From: Kribbella soli
GTDB taxonomy: Bacteria; Actinomycetota; Actinomycetes; Propionibacteriales; Kribbellaceae
DNA: 64,000 nucleotides
Assembly: GCF_004331345.1 (NCBI RefSeq)
Contig: NZ_SJJZ01000003.1
Coordinates: 372,001 to 436,000 of the forward strand
Reading direction: 5' to 3'
The first letter of the stretch is position 1; the number at the start of each line of letters is the position of its first letter. Below are positions 25,446 to 34,558 of the stretch, one piece after another. Under the pieces are notes generated by a model. It did not search any database. It was not told where the DNA came from and saw nothing but the letters and a program-made list of their open reading frames with translations. Both the position numbers and the translations under genes were made by a program.

Positions 25446-26021
25446 AATCCGTACGGCGATTTCGAGATCACCGACCCGCAGGCGATGCGCGCGTTGGCGC
25501 ATCCCGTGCGGCTCGCTGCGCTCAGCTACCTGCAGAAGAACGGCCCGGCGACCGCGACGCAACTGTCCGAACACGTCGGGGCCTCCCCTTCGGTGACCAG
25601 TTGGCATCTGAGGCACCTGGCGGGTTTCGGTCTGGTCGTCGACGGCCCGCCGCCGAGCGGATCGGACCGGCGGCAGCGCTGGTGGAACGCAGCCGCCCGC
25701 GGCTTCCGGTACGAGATGCCGGACACCCCGGAAGGCGTCGAAGCCGGCCGCCTGCTGCGGACCGAAATGATGAACCAAGCACTCGAGTCGGCCCAGCAAT
25801 GGCTGACAGAGACCGAGCCGAACCTGGACCCCGAGTGGAGCCGGCTCGCCGGTACGGCGAACACCCTGCTGGCCCTCACGCCCACCGAGGCCGAGGCGCT
25901 CGAGTCCGCGATCGAGCAACTGATGGCGCCGTACATCCAGCGGCGCGACGCCGGCGAGTCCCCCGACGACGCCCACCCGGTGCGGTACGTACGCATCTCC
26001 TTGCCTGAAGCAACGGAGTGA
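25434..26021 (+). CDS. ArsR/HTH_20-type winged-helix regulator
   Basis: A 195-residue regulator with an N-terminal winged helix (about residues 12-85): AMRALAHPVRLAALSYL, then the recognition segment ATQLSEHVGASPSVTSWHLRHLAGFGLV. No metal-binding cysteine pair is seen, so the effector is probably an organic ligand through the alpha-helical C-terminal half. It is coupled or adjacent to the MFS gene (GTGA at 26018-26021), making this a regulator-pump operon. The ATG lies within an inverted repeat that may be its own operator. Confidence 0.92.
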   Translation: MSLRNPYGDFEITDPQAMRALAHPVRLAALSYLQKNGPATATQLSEHVGASPSVTSWHLRHLAGFGLVVDGPPPSGSDRRQRWWNAAARGFRYEMPDTPEGVEAGRLLRTEMMNQALESAQQWLTETEPNLDPEWSRLAGTANTLLALTPTEAEALESAIEQLMAPYIQRRDAGESPDDAHPVRYVRISLPEATE

Positions 26022-26023
26022 CC

Positions 26024-27280
26024 ATGAAGACGCTGCCCGCCACCAGCCTTTGGCGCGACCAACGGTTCCGGACGTTCTGGTCCGCGCAGACCGTCTCCGA
26101 GTTCGGGGACCGGATCACCGAGCTCGCGCTGCCGTTGATCGCCGTCACCATGCTCGACGCCTCTCCCAGCCAGGTCGGTTTCCTGACCGCGGCGGTCTGG
26201 CTACCGAACCTCGCGTCGCTGTTCATCGGCACCTGGGTCGACCGCCGCCGCGACAAACGCCCGCTGATGATCGCCGCCGACCTGACCCGGACGGTCGTGC
26301 TGCTGACCTTGCCGGTGGCCTACTGGTTCGACCTGCTGGCCCTTGGCCACTTGTACGTGATCGCGATCCTCGCCGGCACGGCGCATGTCGTGTTCGGTAC
26401 GGCGTACGCCTCGTTCTTCGTCCGGATCGTCGATCGGGACCAGTACCTGGAGGCGAACAGCAAACTGTCGGCGACCCGCTCGATCTCGTTCATGGGCGGC
26501 CCGGCCGTCGGCGGACTGCTGGTGCAGTGGCTGACCGCGCCGGTCGCGATCGTCGTCGACGCGCTCACGTTCGTGTTCTCGGCCGTTCAGATCAGCCGAT
26601 TGAAGGTCGAGCCGGGGGTGTCCGAGGAGTCGGACGAGCCGCTGCTCCGCCGGGCCGCCGCAGGGATGCGGTACGTACTCAAGCACCCGTACCTCAGCCG
26701 CAGCCTGGGCTGCGCGACCACGGTGAACTTCTTCAACCTGATGAGCATGGCGTTGCTCGTGCTGTTCGCGAGCCGCATTCTCGGTTTGTCCGCGGGCGTC
26801 ATCGGCGTGGCGTTCGGAGTCGGCGCATCCGGCGGCCTGCTCGGCGCGGTCACCGCGTCGCCGCTCAGCCGCCGGTTCGGTGCCGGCCCGGTGATCGCGG
26901 CCGGGGCGATCATCTTCCCGGGCTCGATCGCGATCGCCGCGCTCGCGGACGGACCGACCTGGCTCAAGGTGGTCGCGCTGGCGGTGGCCGAATTCATCGG
27001 GGCGTTCGCAGTGATGTGCTTCGACGTACCGCTGAACTCGTTGCAGGCGGCCGTCACCCACGACCACATGCGGAGCCGGGTCGCGGGGGCGTTCAGCAGC
27101 ATCAACTACGGCATCAGGCCGCTCGGCGCGGTCGTCGGAGGGTTCCTCGGCACCTGGATCGGTGTCCGCGAAACCCTCCTCGTCTCCGCCGCCGGCGGCC
27201 TGCTCGCCGTACTGTGGCTGGTCGGTTCACCGATCATCCGCACCCGCGAACTGACCGGCCTCGAGCCGCCGGATCTTTAG
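26024..27280 (+). CDS. MFS exporter controlled by the ArsR-type regulator
   Basis: A 418-residue major facilitator with 12 predicted helices of the MFS_3/EntS-like drug-efflux group. The typical start SLWRDQRFRTFWSAQTVSEFGDRI and the loop motif GTWVDRRRDKRPLM between helices 2 and 3 are present. ATG 26024 has GGAG 5 nt upstream; GTG 26018 overlaps the regulator stop and would add two residues. The substrate is unknown. Its TAG overlaps the convergent DHA2 pump stop by 4 bases. Confidence 0.92.
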   Translation: MKTLPATSLWRDQRFRTFWSAQTVSEFGDRITELALPLIAVTMLDASPSQVGFLTAAVWLPNLASLFIGTWVDRRRDKRPLMIAADLTRTVVLLTLPVAYWFDLLALGHLYVIAILAGTAHVVFGTAYASFFVRIVDRDQYLEANSKLSATRSISFMGGPAVGGLLVQWLTAPVAIVVDALTFVFSAVQISRLKVEPGVSEESDEPLLRRAAAGMRYVLKHPYLSRSLGCATTVNFFNLMSMALLVLFASRILGLSAGVIGVAFGVGASGGLLGAVTASPLSRRFGAGPVIAAGAIIFPGSIAIAALADGPTWLKVVALAVAEFIGAFAVMCFDVPLNSLQAAVTHDHMRSRVAGAFSSINYGIRPLGAVVGGFLGTWIGVRETLLVSAAGGLLAVLWLVGSPIIRTRELTGLEPPDL

Positions 27281-28866
27281 GCCTCGTCCTCCGCGACGTC
27301 GACCTTTGCGACGGTTGTGCGGAGGGGGACCTCCTTGATGAAGGCGACCGCGAGGAGGCTGACCACGGCGCAGGCGGCGGCGATCAGGAAGATTCGGCCG
27401 GTCGCGTCGCCGTACGCGTGCCGGACCAGTTCGGCCAGCTGCGGAGGCAGGTGGTTGACGTCCAGCAGGCTCGTACCGCCGGAACCACCCTCCTGCAACT
27501 TCCTCGCGGCCTCGGCACCACCCGGACCACTGGCCAGCAGACCGTCGACGATCAGGTCCTTCACCCGGACGGCCAGGACGGCACCCAGTGCGGAGACACC
27601 GACCGCACCACCCAGGCTGCGGAAGAACGCGACGGTCGCGGAGGACGCGCCGATCTGCGTGACGTCGACGGTGTTCTGTACGGCGAGCACCAGGTTCTGC
27701 ATCGTCATCCCCATGCCGAGGCCCATCGCGAGCATGCCGAGCCCGACGAACCAGTACGGCGAGGTGTGGTCGATCGTGCCGAGGATCAGCAGACCGACGA
27801 GCAGCAGTACGCCGCCCGACACCAGGTACCGCTTCCACTTGCCGTAGCGGGTGATCAGCTGACCGGAGCCCGCCGAGCCGACGAACGAACCGAGCATCAT
27901 CGGGATCGTCAGCAGGCCGGCCTCGGTCGGGCTGTAGCCGCGGGCGATCTGGAAGTACTGACCGAGGAACAGCGCGCTGCCGAACATGGCGACACCGACC
28001 GCGAGGCTGGCGACGATCGCCAGCGCCGTGGTCCGCTCCCGGACGACCTTCAGCGGGACCAGCGGCTCGGCCACCCGGTTCTCCACCACGACGGCGAGGA
28101 AGCCGAACAGCAAGGTGCCGCCGACGAACAGCGCGGACTGCCAGGACATCCAGGCGAAGTCCGAGCCGGCGAAGGTGACCCAGAGCAGCGGCAGGCTGGC
28201 CGTGATGCTGATCAGCACCGCGCCCAGGTAGTCGATCCGGACCTCACGCTTCAGCACCGGCAGGTGCAGGTACTTCTGCAGGATCACCAGGCTGACCACG
28301 GCCAGCGGGACGCAGACGTAGAAACACCAGCGCCAGCCGAGCCACGAGGTGTCGACGATGACGCCGCCGATGAGCGGGCCGCTGACGGTCGCGACCGCCA
28401 TCACGGCGCCCATGTAACCGGAGTACCGGCCGCGCGACCGGGGTGGGATCGCGGCGCCGATGATGGCCTGGGCGAGGGCCATCAGACCGCCCATCGCGAG
28501 GCCCTGCAGCACCCGGGCGCCGATCAGGAACGGCACGTTGTGGGACAGACCGGCCAGCGCCGACCCGATCACGAAGATCGAGATCGCGAGCTGGACCAGC
28601 AGTTTCTTGCTCATCAGGTCCGAGAGCTTGCCCCAGATCGGGGTGGACACCGTGGTGGCCAGCAGGCTCGCGGTGAGGACCCAGGTGTACTGCGTCTGGG
28701 AGCCCTCGAGATCGGCGATGATCGTCGGCAGGGCGTTGCTGACGATCGTCGAGCTCAGCATCGCCGTGAACAGCGCGGCGAGCAGGCCGATCAGGATCTC
28801 GAGGATCTCGCGGTGGGTGAGTTCCGGCGCACTGGGCAGTTGGCGCCGGGTCTCGGTGACAGTCAT
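27277..28866 (-). CDS. DHA2-family (14-TMS) multidrug MFS transporter
   Basis: A 529-residue proton-coupled exporter of the EmrB/QacA family with 14 predicted helices. Motif A is seen in GKLSDLMSKKLLVQ and the antiporter motif C region in ISGPLIGGVIVDTSWLGWRWCFYV. It lies directly downstream of the MarR gene (the TGATG junction at 28864-28868 shares one base), so the MarR protein probably represses both genes and is relieved by pump substrates. Confidence 0.94.
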   Translation of the reverse strand: MTVTETRRQLPSAPELTHREILEILIGLLAALFTAMLSSTIVSNALPTIIADLEGSQTQYTWVLTASLLATTVSTPIWGKLSDLMSKKLLVQLAISIFVIGSALAGLSHNVPFLIGARVLQGLAMGGLMALAQAIIGAAIPPRSRGRYSGYMGAVMAVATVSGPLIGGVIVDTSWLGWRWCFYVCVPLAVVSLVILQKYLHLPVLKREVRIDYLGAVLISITASLPLLWVTFAGSDFAWMSWQSALFVGGTLLFGFLAVVVENRVAEPLVPLKVVRERTTALAIVASLAVGVAMFGSALFLGQYFQIARGYSPTEAGLLTIPMMLGSFVGSAGSGQLITRYGKWKRYLVSGGVLLLVGLLILGTIDHTSPYWFVGLGMLAMGLGMGMTMQNLVLAVQNTVDVTQIGASSATVAFFRSLGGAVGVSALGAVLAVRVKDLIVDGLLASGPGGAEAARKLQEGGSGGTSLLDVNHLPPQLAELVRHAYGDATGRIFLIAAACAVVSLLAVAFIKEVPLRTTVAKVDVAEDEA

Positions 28867-29372
28867 CAGTCTCCAGTCTTGGGGTTACGCCTCACGACCT
28901 TGTTGGCCTCGGTGATGGCGACTGCGACTCGCTGCATGGTGGCAGCGGCGGCAGTCAGCGCGTCGTCGTCGAGGTCCGCAAGGGCGGTTCTCAGTTGCTG
29001 GGTGTAGGACGAATAGAGCGCTTCGAGCTGGGCCTTGCCCTGGGACGAGAGGCTGACCAGCCCCACGCGGGCATCGGCCGGATCAGGCCGACGGCTCACC
29101 AGTCCGTCGGCCTCCAGCGCAGTCAGCTGCCGGCTCACCACCGACGCGTCGACGCCGAGCTTGCCGGCGATCTCGCCGCCGCGCTGCTCGCCGTCCTTCA
29201 TCAGCACCTTGAGCACACTCGCGTCGGAACGGCGCAGTCCGCCGTCGCCGGTCAGGTGCCGGTGCTCGATACACCGCACGGCGCGCACCAGCGAGCTGAC
29301 TCCTTCGAGCAGCTCCTGCGCGGCCGCATCCCGCTCTACCCCCGGGACGAAGGGTTGCTGAGCTAGTTGCAT
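28866..29372 (-). CDS. MarR-family repressor of the DHA2 pump
   Basis: A 168-residue MarR regulator with helices flanking a winged helix. The recognition segment is GGEIAGKLGVDASVVSRQLTALEADGLVSRRPDPADAR, with the conserved D-x-R wing. The ATG at 29372 has a dyad immediately upstream (29376-29399). A longer frame reaches back to 29771 in exopolysaccharide-gene sequence and is rejected. It forms an operon with the DHA2 transporter. Confidence 0.93.
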   Translation of the reverse strand: MQLAQQPFVPGVERDAAAQELLEGVSSLVRAVRCIEHRHLTGDGGLRRSDASVLKVLMKDGEQRGGEIAGKLGVDASVVSRQLTALEADGLVSRRPDPADARVGLVSLSSQGKAQLEALYSSYTQQLRTALADLDDDALTAAAATMQRVAVAITEANKVVRRNPKTGD

Positions 29373-29375
29373 AAC

Positions 29376-29399
29376 CCAACTATATACTCCAATAGTTGG
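29376..29399. promoter_or_regulatory. MarR operator and probable promoter
   Basis: CCAACTAT (29376-29383) is a perfect 8-bp inverted repeat with ATAGTTGG (29392-29399), with an 8-bp spacer and AT-rich DNA. It begins 4 bases upstream of the marR ATG on the minus strand and includes a TATATA-like -10 region, so binding here would block transcription of marR and its pump. Confidence 0.7.
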
Positions 29400-29549
29400 T
29401 TTCCACAACCATATGCGCTGATCGTCGGTGGCCGACCACGAAGAGTGCCGGATACCCAGCTGTGGTGACAGGCCGCCTATCATCATGACAAGGGGGCACA
29501 CTGCTGGGGCGGTGCACCGAGGTCCAGGGGAGCGACTGAGGTGGGGGCC

Positions 29550-31187
29550 ATGAAGGCCACCAGAATCGATCAAGGGCGGTTCGAGCCGACCGTCTTCGGT
29601 GCCGTGCGCCGCTACAGCGCCATGGTGCTGCTCATCGGGGTGCTGATGGCCGCGGCGGCGGTGAGTTACAACTTGATGCAAGTGCAGGTCTACCGCGCCA
29701 CTGCCACCATCACCGTGCCGCAGAGCACGCTGGCCCACGACGAGAACCCCGACCAGTACTTCGACAGTCAAGTGCTGCTCATGCAGTCCCAGCAGGTCGC
29801 CGACCGCGCCGCCGGCATCGCCAATGCGACCCTGAACGACAACGTGCTCTCCCTCGGCGACTTCGCCGGCGAAGGCAGGTCACTGGAGATCACGCCGCCG
29901 ACGCAGTCCGCACCGGGAGCCTTCGGCTCCAGCATCGTCACCGTGTCGTTCACCTGGCCGAACTCCCGGGTCGCGCAGACGGGTGTCAACGCGGCGCTCC
30001 AGGCCTTCGACGAGGAACGAGCCGCCAGAATCCTCGCTCAGGGCGCGGACGCGGTCGCCGCGGTCGAGCGAGCTATCCAGGACTCCCGGACCCAAGGCCA
30101 GCGGATCGAGCTGCTGAAGCAGCGAACGCAGGCTCTGGTCGACATGCAGCTCGACCTGGCCACCCATCCGACCGTGGCGTGGGCCCCGGAACCGCAACTG
30201 CCGGTCAACGGCAGCTCCAAGAAAGCCGGTGCCGTCGGTCTGCTGGCCGGCCTCGTACTCGGTGCCGTGCTGGCGTATCTGCGCGCGGCCCGCCACCGAT
30301 GCCTCGACGACCGGCTCGACCCGGTGGCGATCTACGATGCGCCGCTGATCGGTGACGTTCCATCGACCGACAAGAACCTGATCCTTCCGGGCTTCGCGGC
30401 CGCCTCCGATCCGCTGCCGATGGTTGTCCACCCGCAGTCCGCGGCCGCCGAGGCGTTCCGGTTCACCGCGGCATCGGTCGAGCGGATCCGGACGGCTCGG
30501 GACGAGCAACTCGCCGTCGTCTTCGTCTCGGCGTACACCGGTGATGACCGCAGCACGGTCGTGGCCAACGTCGCACTCGCCGCCGCCGAGAGCGGTAGGC
30601 CGGTGATGGTGGTGGACGCCGACGCTGACTGGGGGACGCTGACCGAACTGCTGCTTCCAGGCAGCGCACCGACCGATGGCTTCGAGCAGGTGGTAGCCGG
30701 CCGGAGTCTGCTGTCCGACTGCATCGAGGCCAGTCCGTTCAACGGTGACATCACCGTTCTCCCGGCCGGGCCTACCCGGACGAAGCGAACCGCCGGTCCG
30801 GCGTACGCACACGCGGTGGAGCGAGTGATCGCCGAGGCGAAGGCCTCGTTCGACCTCGTCCTGATCGACAGTCCCGCCGTACTGCGGATGGCGAACGCGG
30901 TCGAGCTGGTGAACGACTCCGACGCGGCCATCATCGTTCTCGGCCCGGACGAGTTGGTCAACGATCACGTCGCTGTGGTCGAGCGGCTGGACCAGGTCAA
31001 GTCGAACGTCGTCGGTTACATCTACCGGCGTCCCGGCCGGACGCCCAGGTTCGTCCGCCGGTTACGTGCGCGGATCGCCGGCCGGACTGCCGGCCCGCTC
31101 AGACTGGCGCTCGCGCCGTCGGCACCGCGGTTCGCGTTCCAGCCTGCCAAGGAGCCGCGACCGACGGCACGCCTGCCGCGGGACTGA
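29550..31187 (+). CDS. Wzz/BY-kinase-like exopolysaccharide protein with degenerate P-loop
   Basis: A 545-residue protein with Wzz-type architecture: cytoplasmic start, TM1 (about 23-42), an extracytoplasmic region with a short helical section, TM2 (about 230-248), then a cytoplasmic CpsD/CapB-like ATPase domain (about 290-500). Walker A should read GxGKST, but residues 331-336 are GDDRST, so the lysine and a glycine are lost. Walker A' (VVDADADWG) and Walker B (LVLIDSP) remain. No C-terminal tyrosine cluster is seen. It probably controls polymer length or export without kinase activity. ATG 29550 has GAGGTG upstream. Confidence 0.87.
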   Translation: MKATRIDQGRFEPTVFGAVRRYSAMVLLIGVLMAAAAVSYNLMQVQVYRATATITVPQSTLAHDENPDQYFDSQVLLMQSQQVADRAAGIANATLNDNVLSLGDFAGEGRSLEITPPTQSAPGAFGSSIVTVSFTWPNSRVAQTGVNAALQAFDEERAARILAQGADAVAAVERAIQDSRTQGQRIELLKQRTQALVDMQLDLATHPTVAWAPEPQLPVNGSSKKAGAVGLLAGLVLGAVLAYLRAARHRCLDDRLDPVAIYDAPLIGDVPSTDKNLILPGFAAASDPLPMVVHPQSAAAEAFRFTAASVERIRTARDEQLAVVFVSAYTGDDRSTVVANVALAAAESGRPVMVVDADADWGTLTELLLPGSAPTDGFEQVVAGRSLLSDCIEASPFNGDITVLPAGPTRTKRTAGPAYAHAVERVIAEAKASFDLVLIDSPAVLRMANAVELVNDSDAAIIVLGPDELVNDHVAVVERLDQVKSNVVGYIYRRPGRTPRFVRRLRARIAGRTAGPLRLALAPSAPRFAFQPAKEPRPTARLPRD

Positions 31188-31193
31188 GACGAG

Positions 31194-32531
31194 ATGTCCT
31201 CGGCCCTGCGCCGCACGGGCGTCCAGCCGGGTCGGCTGTTCGATCTCTACGGCCGGCTGCTCGGTCCGTTGCTGGCCGGGTACCTCCTGTTCGACCGCGC
31301 TTTCGCGTATGTCCATCTGCCCGGAAGTCCGCTGTTCGTCGCTGAGATGATGCTCGGGCTCGGCTCAGTCGCGGCTCTGACAGCCACTCGCCGTTTCCTC
31401 CTCCCGGTCAGCAATGAGCCCGTTCTCGCGTGGCTCGCCGCGTTCGCACTCTGGGGGTTGATTCGCACGGTGCCCGGGCTGGCCACCTACCAGCTGGACG
31501 CGGTGCGGGATGCGGCGCTGTGGTACTACTGCCTCTTCGCCTTCTTCGTCACTGCTGCCCTCGCCACCTCGCCGGATCTGCTCGACCGGCTGATCGACCA
31601 GCTGGCCAGGCTGACTCCGTGGCTGTTGCTGTGGCTCCCGCTCGGACTGCTGCTGACACCCGTGGCCGCGGCCCCCCACGTGCCGTTCTCACCGGTGTCT
31701 GTGCTGTCACACAAAGCCGGGAGCACAGCGATCGCGGCACTGCTGGCGCTTGGATCCATGTGGCTCCTGCCCGGCACCCGCAGCCCTCGCAACCGCGCCG
31801 GGTGGAGCATCGTCGCATTCCTGGTCCTCGCACTTGTAGCTACCCAGAACAGGGGAGGCCTGCTCGGGGCGGTCGCCGGCATGGCGGTGGGACTGGCGTT
31901 CATGCGTCACCGGTTCGGCCTCGTCGCTCGCGCGGTGCTCGTCGTGGGCGTCGGGTTGAGCGTGGCGACGTTGCTGTCGGTCCAGGCACCGGTCACGGGG
32001 TTGCAGGGACGGGCATTCTCGGCGTCCCAACTGGTCGCCAACGTGGTGAGCCTCGGCGGCAAGGAATCACCCGGCAATCTGGGCGGCACCGTCGAGGGGC
32101 GTGAGCAACTGTGGTCGCGGATCCTCGACAAACAGATCGCGGACGGCCATCTGGCAGACGGGTCCGGATTCGGTCAGAACCTGGCCACGGAGGTCGGTGT
32201 GTACGACGAGGGCAAGGACACCTTGCGGAGCCCTCACAATTCCCACCTGCACATCGTGGCCAGGCTGGGCGTGGCCGGTCTCTCGCTGTGGATCGCGCTG
32301 TGGGTGGCGTGGTACTGGCAGCTGATCGGGAGCTGCCGGCGCCTGGCCCGGGACGGTCTGCACACCAGGCGGCAGCTGGCTGTGCTCTCGATGATGGTCA
32401 CCACCTCCGTGCTGGTGTCGTGCTTCTTCGATCCCCAACTGGAAGGACCTCAGGTGGCAGCACTGCTGTGGACCGCGTTCGGAATCGGAGTGGCCGTCTC
32501 CACGGCCAGGCCCTGGTTCGGCAGGACGTGA
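31194..32531 (+). CDS. O-antigen ligase/polymerase-family membrane protein
   Basis: A 445-residue polytopic protein with about ten helices and a large extracytoplasmic loop between the last helices (about residues 265-355) containing EGREQLWSRIL and SPHNSHLHIVARLG. These are hallmarks of the Wzy/WaaL polymerase-ligase superfamily (the H-N-x-x-L/H segment). It should polymerise or transfer exopolysaccharide repeat units on the outer face of the membrane. The start lies 6 nt after the Wzz-like gene, and its stop overlaps the beta-helix gene (TGATG), so the three form an operon. Confidence 0.87.
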   Translation: MSSALRRTGVQPGRLFDLYGRLLGPLLAGYLLFDRAFAYVHLPGSPLFVAEMMLGLGSVAALTATRRFLLPVSNEPVLAWLAAFALWGLIRTVPGLATYQLDAVRDAALWYYCLFAFFVTAALATSPDLLDRLIDQLARLTPWLLLWLPLGLLLTPVAAAPHVPFSPVSVLSHKAGSTAIAALLALGSMWLLPGTRSPRNRAGWSIVAFLVLALVATQNRGGLLGAVAGMAVGLAFMRHRFGLVARAVLVVGVGLSVATLLSVQAPVTGLQGRAFSASQLVANVVSLGGKESPGNLGGTVEGREQLWSRILDKQIADGHLADGSGFGQNLATEVGVYDEGKDTLRSPHNSHLHIVARLGVAGLSLWIALWVAWYWQLIGSCRRLARDGLHTRRQLAVLSMMVTTSVLVSCFFDPQLEGPQVAALLWTAFGIGVAVSTARPWFGRT

Positions 32532-34054
32532 TGGTGAGCCTCGCGTCGGCCATGGCCATCTGCATGTTGGTGGCGCTGCCGGCTGCCTGTCAGAGCGCGG
32601 ACAACCAGACCGACTCCGTTCCGCCGAGCCGCGCCGGCTTCACCGGTCCGGTCGGCCCGGTCCCGAGATCCTGTGACGGCGTCGTGGTCGATCCGTCCGA
32701 CAACATCCAATCCGTCATCGATGCGCACCCGGCCGAAACGACGTACTGCTTCTCCCCTGGCATGTACCGGCTGGAGCAACCGCTGCGGCCGAAGGAAGGC
32801 GACGCGCTCATCGGTCACCAAGGAGCGGTCGTCAGTGGAGCGAGGGTGCTGACCGGCTGGCAGCAGCACGCAAACACGTGGTCCACCACGGGATTCCTGC
32901 CGACCGTTCCCGGCAACCATGGTGAGTGCCTGAAGTCTGTGCCGACGTGCGCGTACGCCGAGGACGTCTTCCTGGACAAGCACCGCCTGACGAGGGTCGC
33001 GTCGCCGGACGCAGTGACGCCAGGCACCGTGCATGCCGACTACCGTGCGAACACCATCACGATCGGCGACGACCCCGGACCCCACCTGGTCGAGCAGGCG
33101 GTCGCGCCCAGTCTCGTCCGCGCGACTGCCGACGACGTCACCGTCGCGAATCTCGTCCTCGAGCAGGCCGCCAACGAGGCCCAGGTCGCGGCCGTCGAGA
33201 GCCGTCAGGCGACGCCCCGCGAGTCTGGCTCCGGCTGGCGCATCCACAACAACGAGGTGCGCGGCAACCACGGCGCCGGCCTCGGCCTGGCCGGCCGCGC
33301 GGTCGTCACCGCGAACTTCGTTCATCACCAAGGCCAGCTCGGTTTCGGTGCCTGGGGCACGGGATCGGACGTCAGCGGCAACGAGATGTCGTTCAACGGA
33401 GTGGCCGGTTACTCGCCGGACTGGGAGGCGGGCGGTGGCAAGATCTGGCACACCGACCGTTACACCGTCACCCACAACGACGTCCACGACAACCTGGGCC
33501 CGGGGCTGTGGACCGACGGTGGCAACATCCACACGGAGTACTCGGCCAACAAGATCACCGGCAACTGGGGAGCCGGGATCCAGCACGAGATCAGCTACGA
33601 CGCCACCATCCGGGACAACGTGATCTCTGCCAACGGCAGCCGGCACAAGGGGTGGTCCTGGGAGGCAGGCATCCAGATCCAGTCGTCCGGTGGGACCGGA
33701 CTGATCGAGGTGGCCGGCAACGTCGTCAGCGGCAACGCCAACGGCATCGCCGTCATCGAGAGCGGCCACCGAGCGACCGAGGAACCGGCGCCGTACGGGC
33801 CGCACGTCGTCCGCAACATCCTCGTCCACGACAACCGCGTCACCATGTCGGCCGGGCAGTCCACCGGCGCCGTCCAGGACATCGGCGACACAGCCGTCTT
33901 CACCGGGCGAAACAACCGCTTCGAAGCGAACACCTACTACCTGCCGTCCCTCCCTGAGCCGCATTTCTTCTGGAACGACACTGAGCTGACCTGGGCGCGC
34001 TGGCGCGCCCTCGGGAACGACGTGAACGGACGGGCCGTCCGCATCACTCGCTGA
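32531..34054 (+). CDS. Secreted right-handed beta-helix protein
   Basis: A 507-residue exported protein. A signal segment (MVSLASAMAICMLVALPAAC) ends in a cysteine, but the -3 residue is proline, so lipidation is possible rather than certain. The mature part has repeated strand-turn units rich in asparagine (GNEMSFNGV, HNDVHDNLG, NKITGNWG, DNVISANG, GNVVSGNANG), the pattern of parallel beta-helices in polysaccharide lyases and C5-epimerases. No catalytic residues can be assigned. With the Wzz- and Wzy-like genes it probably modifies or cleaves the exported polymer. Confidence 0.85.
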   Translation: MVSLASAMAICMLVALPAACQSADNQTDSVPPSRAGFTGPVGPVPRSCDGVVVDPSDNIQSVIDAHPAETTYCFSPGMYRLEQPLRPKEGDALIGHQGAVVSGARVLTGWQQHANTWSTTGFLPTVPGNHGECLKSVPTCAYAEDVFLDKHRLTRVASPDAVTPGTVHADYRANTITIGDDPGPHLVEQAVAPSLVRATADDVTVANLVLEQAANEAQVAAVESRQATPRESGSGWRIHNNEVRGNHGAGLGLAGRAVVTANFVHHQGQLGFGAWGTGSDVSGNEMSFNGVAGYSPDWEAGGGKIWHTDRYTVTHNDVHDNLGPGLWTDGGNIHTEYSANKITGNWGAGIQHEISYDATIRDNVISANGSRHKGWSWEAGIQIQSSGGTGLIEVAGNVVSGNANGIAVIESGHRATEEPAPYGPHVVRNILVHDNRVTMSAGQSTGAVQDIGDTAVFTGRNNRFEANTYYLPSLPEPHFFWNDTELTWARWRALGNDVNGRAVRITR

Positions 34055-34060
34055 AGGACC

Positions 34061-34558
34061 TCAGCCCAGGTCGCCGTTGAGGCGGGCGAGGAGGCGGCCG
34101 AGGTCGGCCAGGTCCGTGGGATTCCAGCGGTCCAGGATGGCGCGGAACTCGGTTCGGCGTTGGGTGCGCATGGCCTCGTAGCGTTCGGCGCCGGTGGTGG
34201 TGAGGCGCAGGAGGCGCGCGCGGCCGTCGTCCGGGTCGCCTACCCGCTCGATCAGGCCGAGGGTCTCGAGCTGGGTGATGCCGCGGCTGACGGTCGATTT
34301 GTCGAGGCCGAGCACCTGCGCGACGTCCGATGCGCGTACGCCGGCACTGCCGCCGGTGCCCATCTCGATCTGGGAGATCAGCGCGTAGCCGGCCGCGTCC
34401 ATTTCCGGATGGACGCGACGGGCGAGCCGCAGCGAGGCCGACCGTGACCGTCGGAACAGCGCCGACAGTTCCTGCTCAATAGCCGCGACCATCTGCTCCG
34501 ACCGCTCACCCGACGCGGCCGACTGGTTCGGGTGCTCTACCTCGGCGGGGGTGCTCAC
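34061..34558 (-). CDS. MarR-family transcriptional regulator coupled to hisF
   Basis: A 165-residue MarR protein: N-terminal dimer helix, then a winged helix with ASDVAQVLGLDKSTVSRGITQLETLGLIERVGDPDDGR. The GTG at 34558 overlaps the hisF stop (GTGA), so it is translated with hisF even though MarR regulators usually control a neighbouring pump or enzyme. The convergent neighbour is the beta-helix gene, 6 bp away. Its targets are unknown. Confidence 0.9.
   Translation of the reverse strand: MSTPAEVEHPNQSAASGERSEQMVAAIEQELSALFRRSRSASLRLARRVHPEMDAAGYALISQIEMGTGGSAGVRASDVAQVLGLDKSTVSRGITQLETLGLIERVGDPDDGRARLLRLTTTGAERYEAMRTQRRTEFRAILDRWNPTDLADLGRLLARLNGDLG

Noticed and set aside
26050..29007. 985-codon plus-strand open frame
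   Set aside because: Its translation is arginine-, glycine- and proline-rich and lies across an MFS gene in another frame and antisense to the DHA2 and MarR genes, as expected of GC-rich shadow frames.
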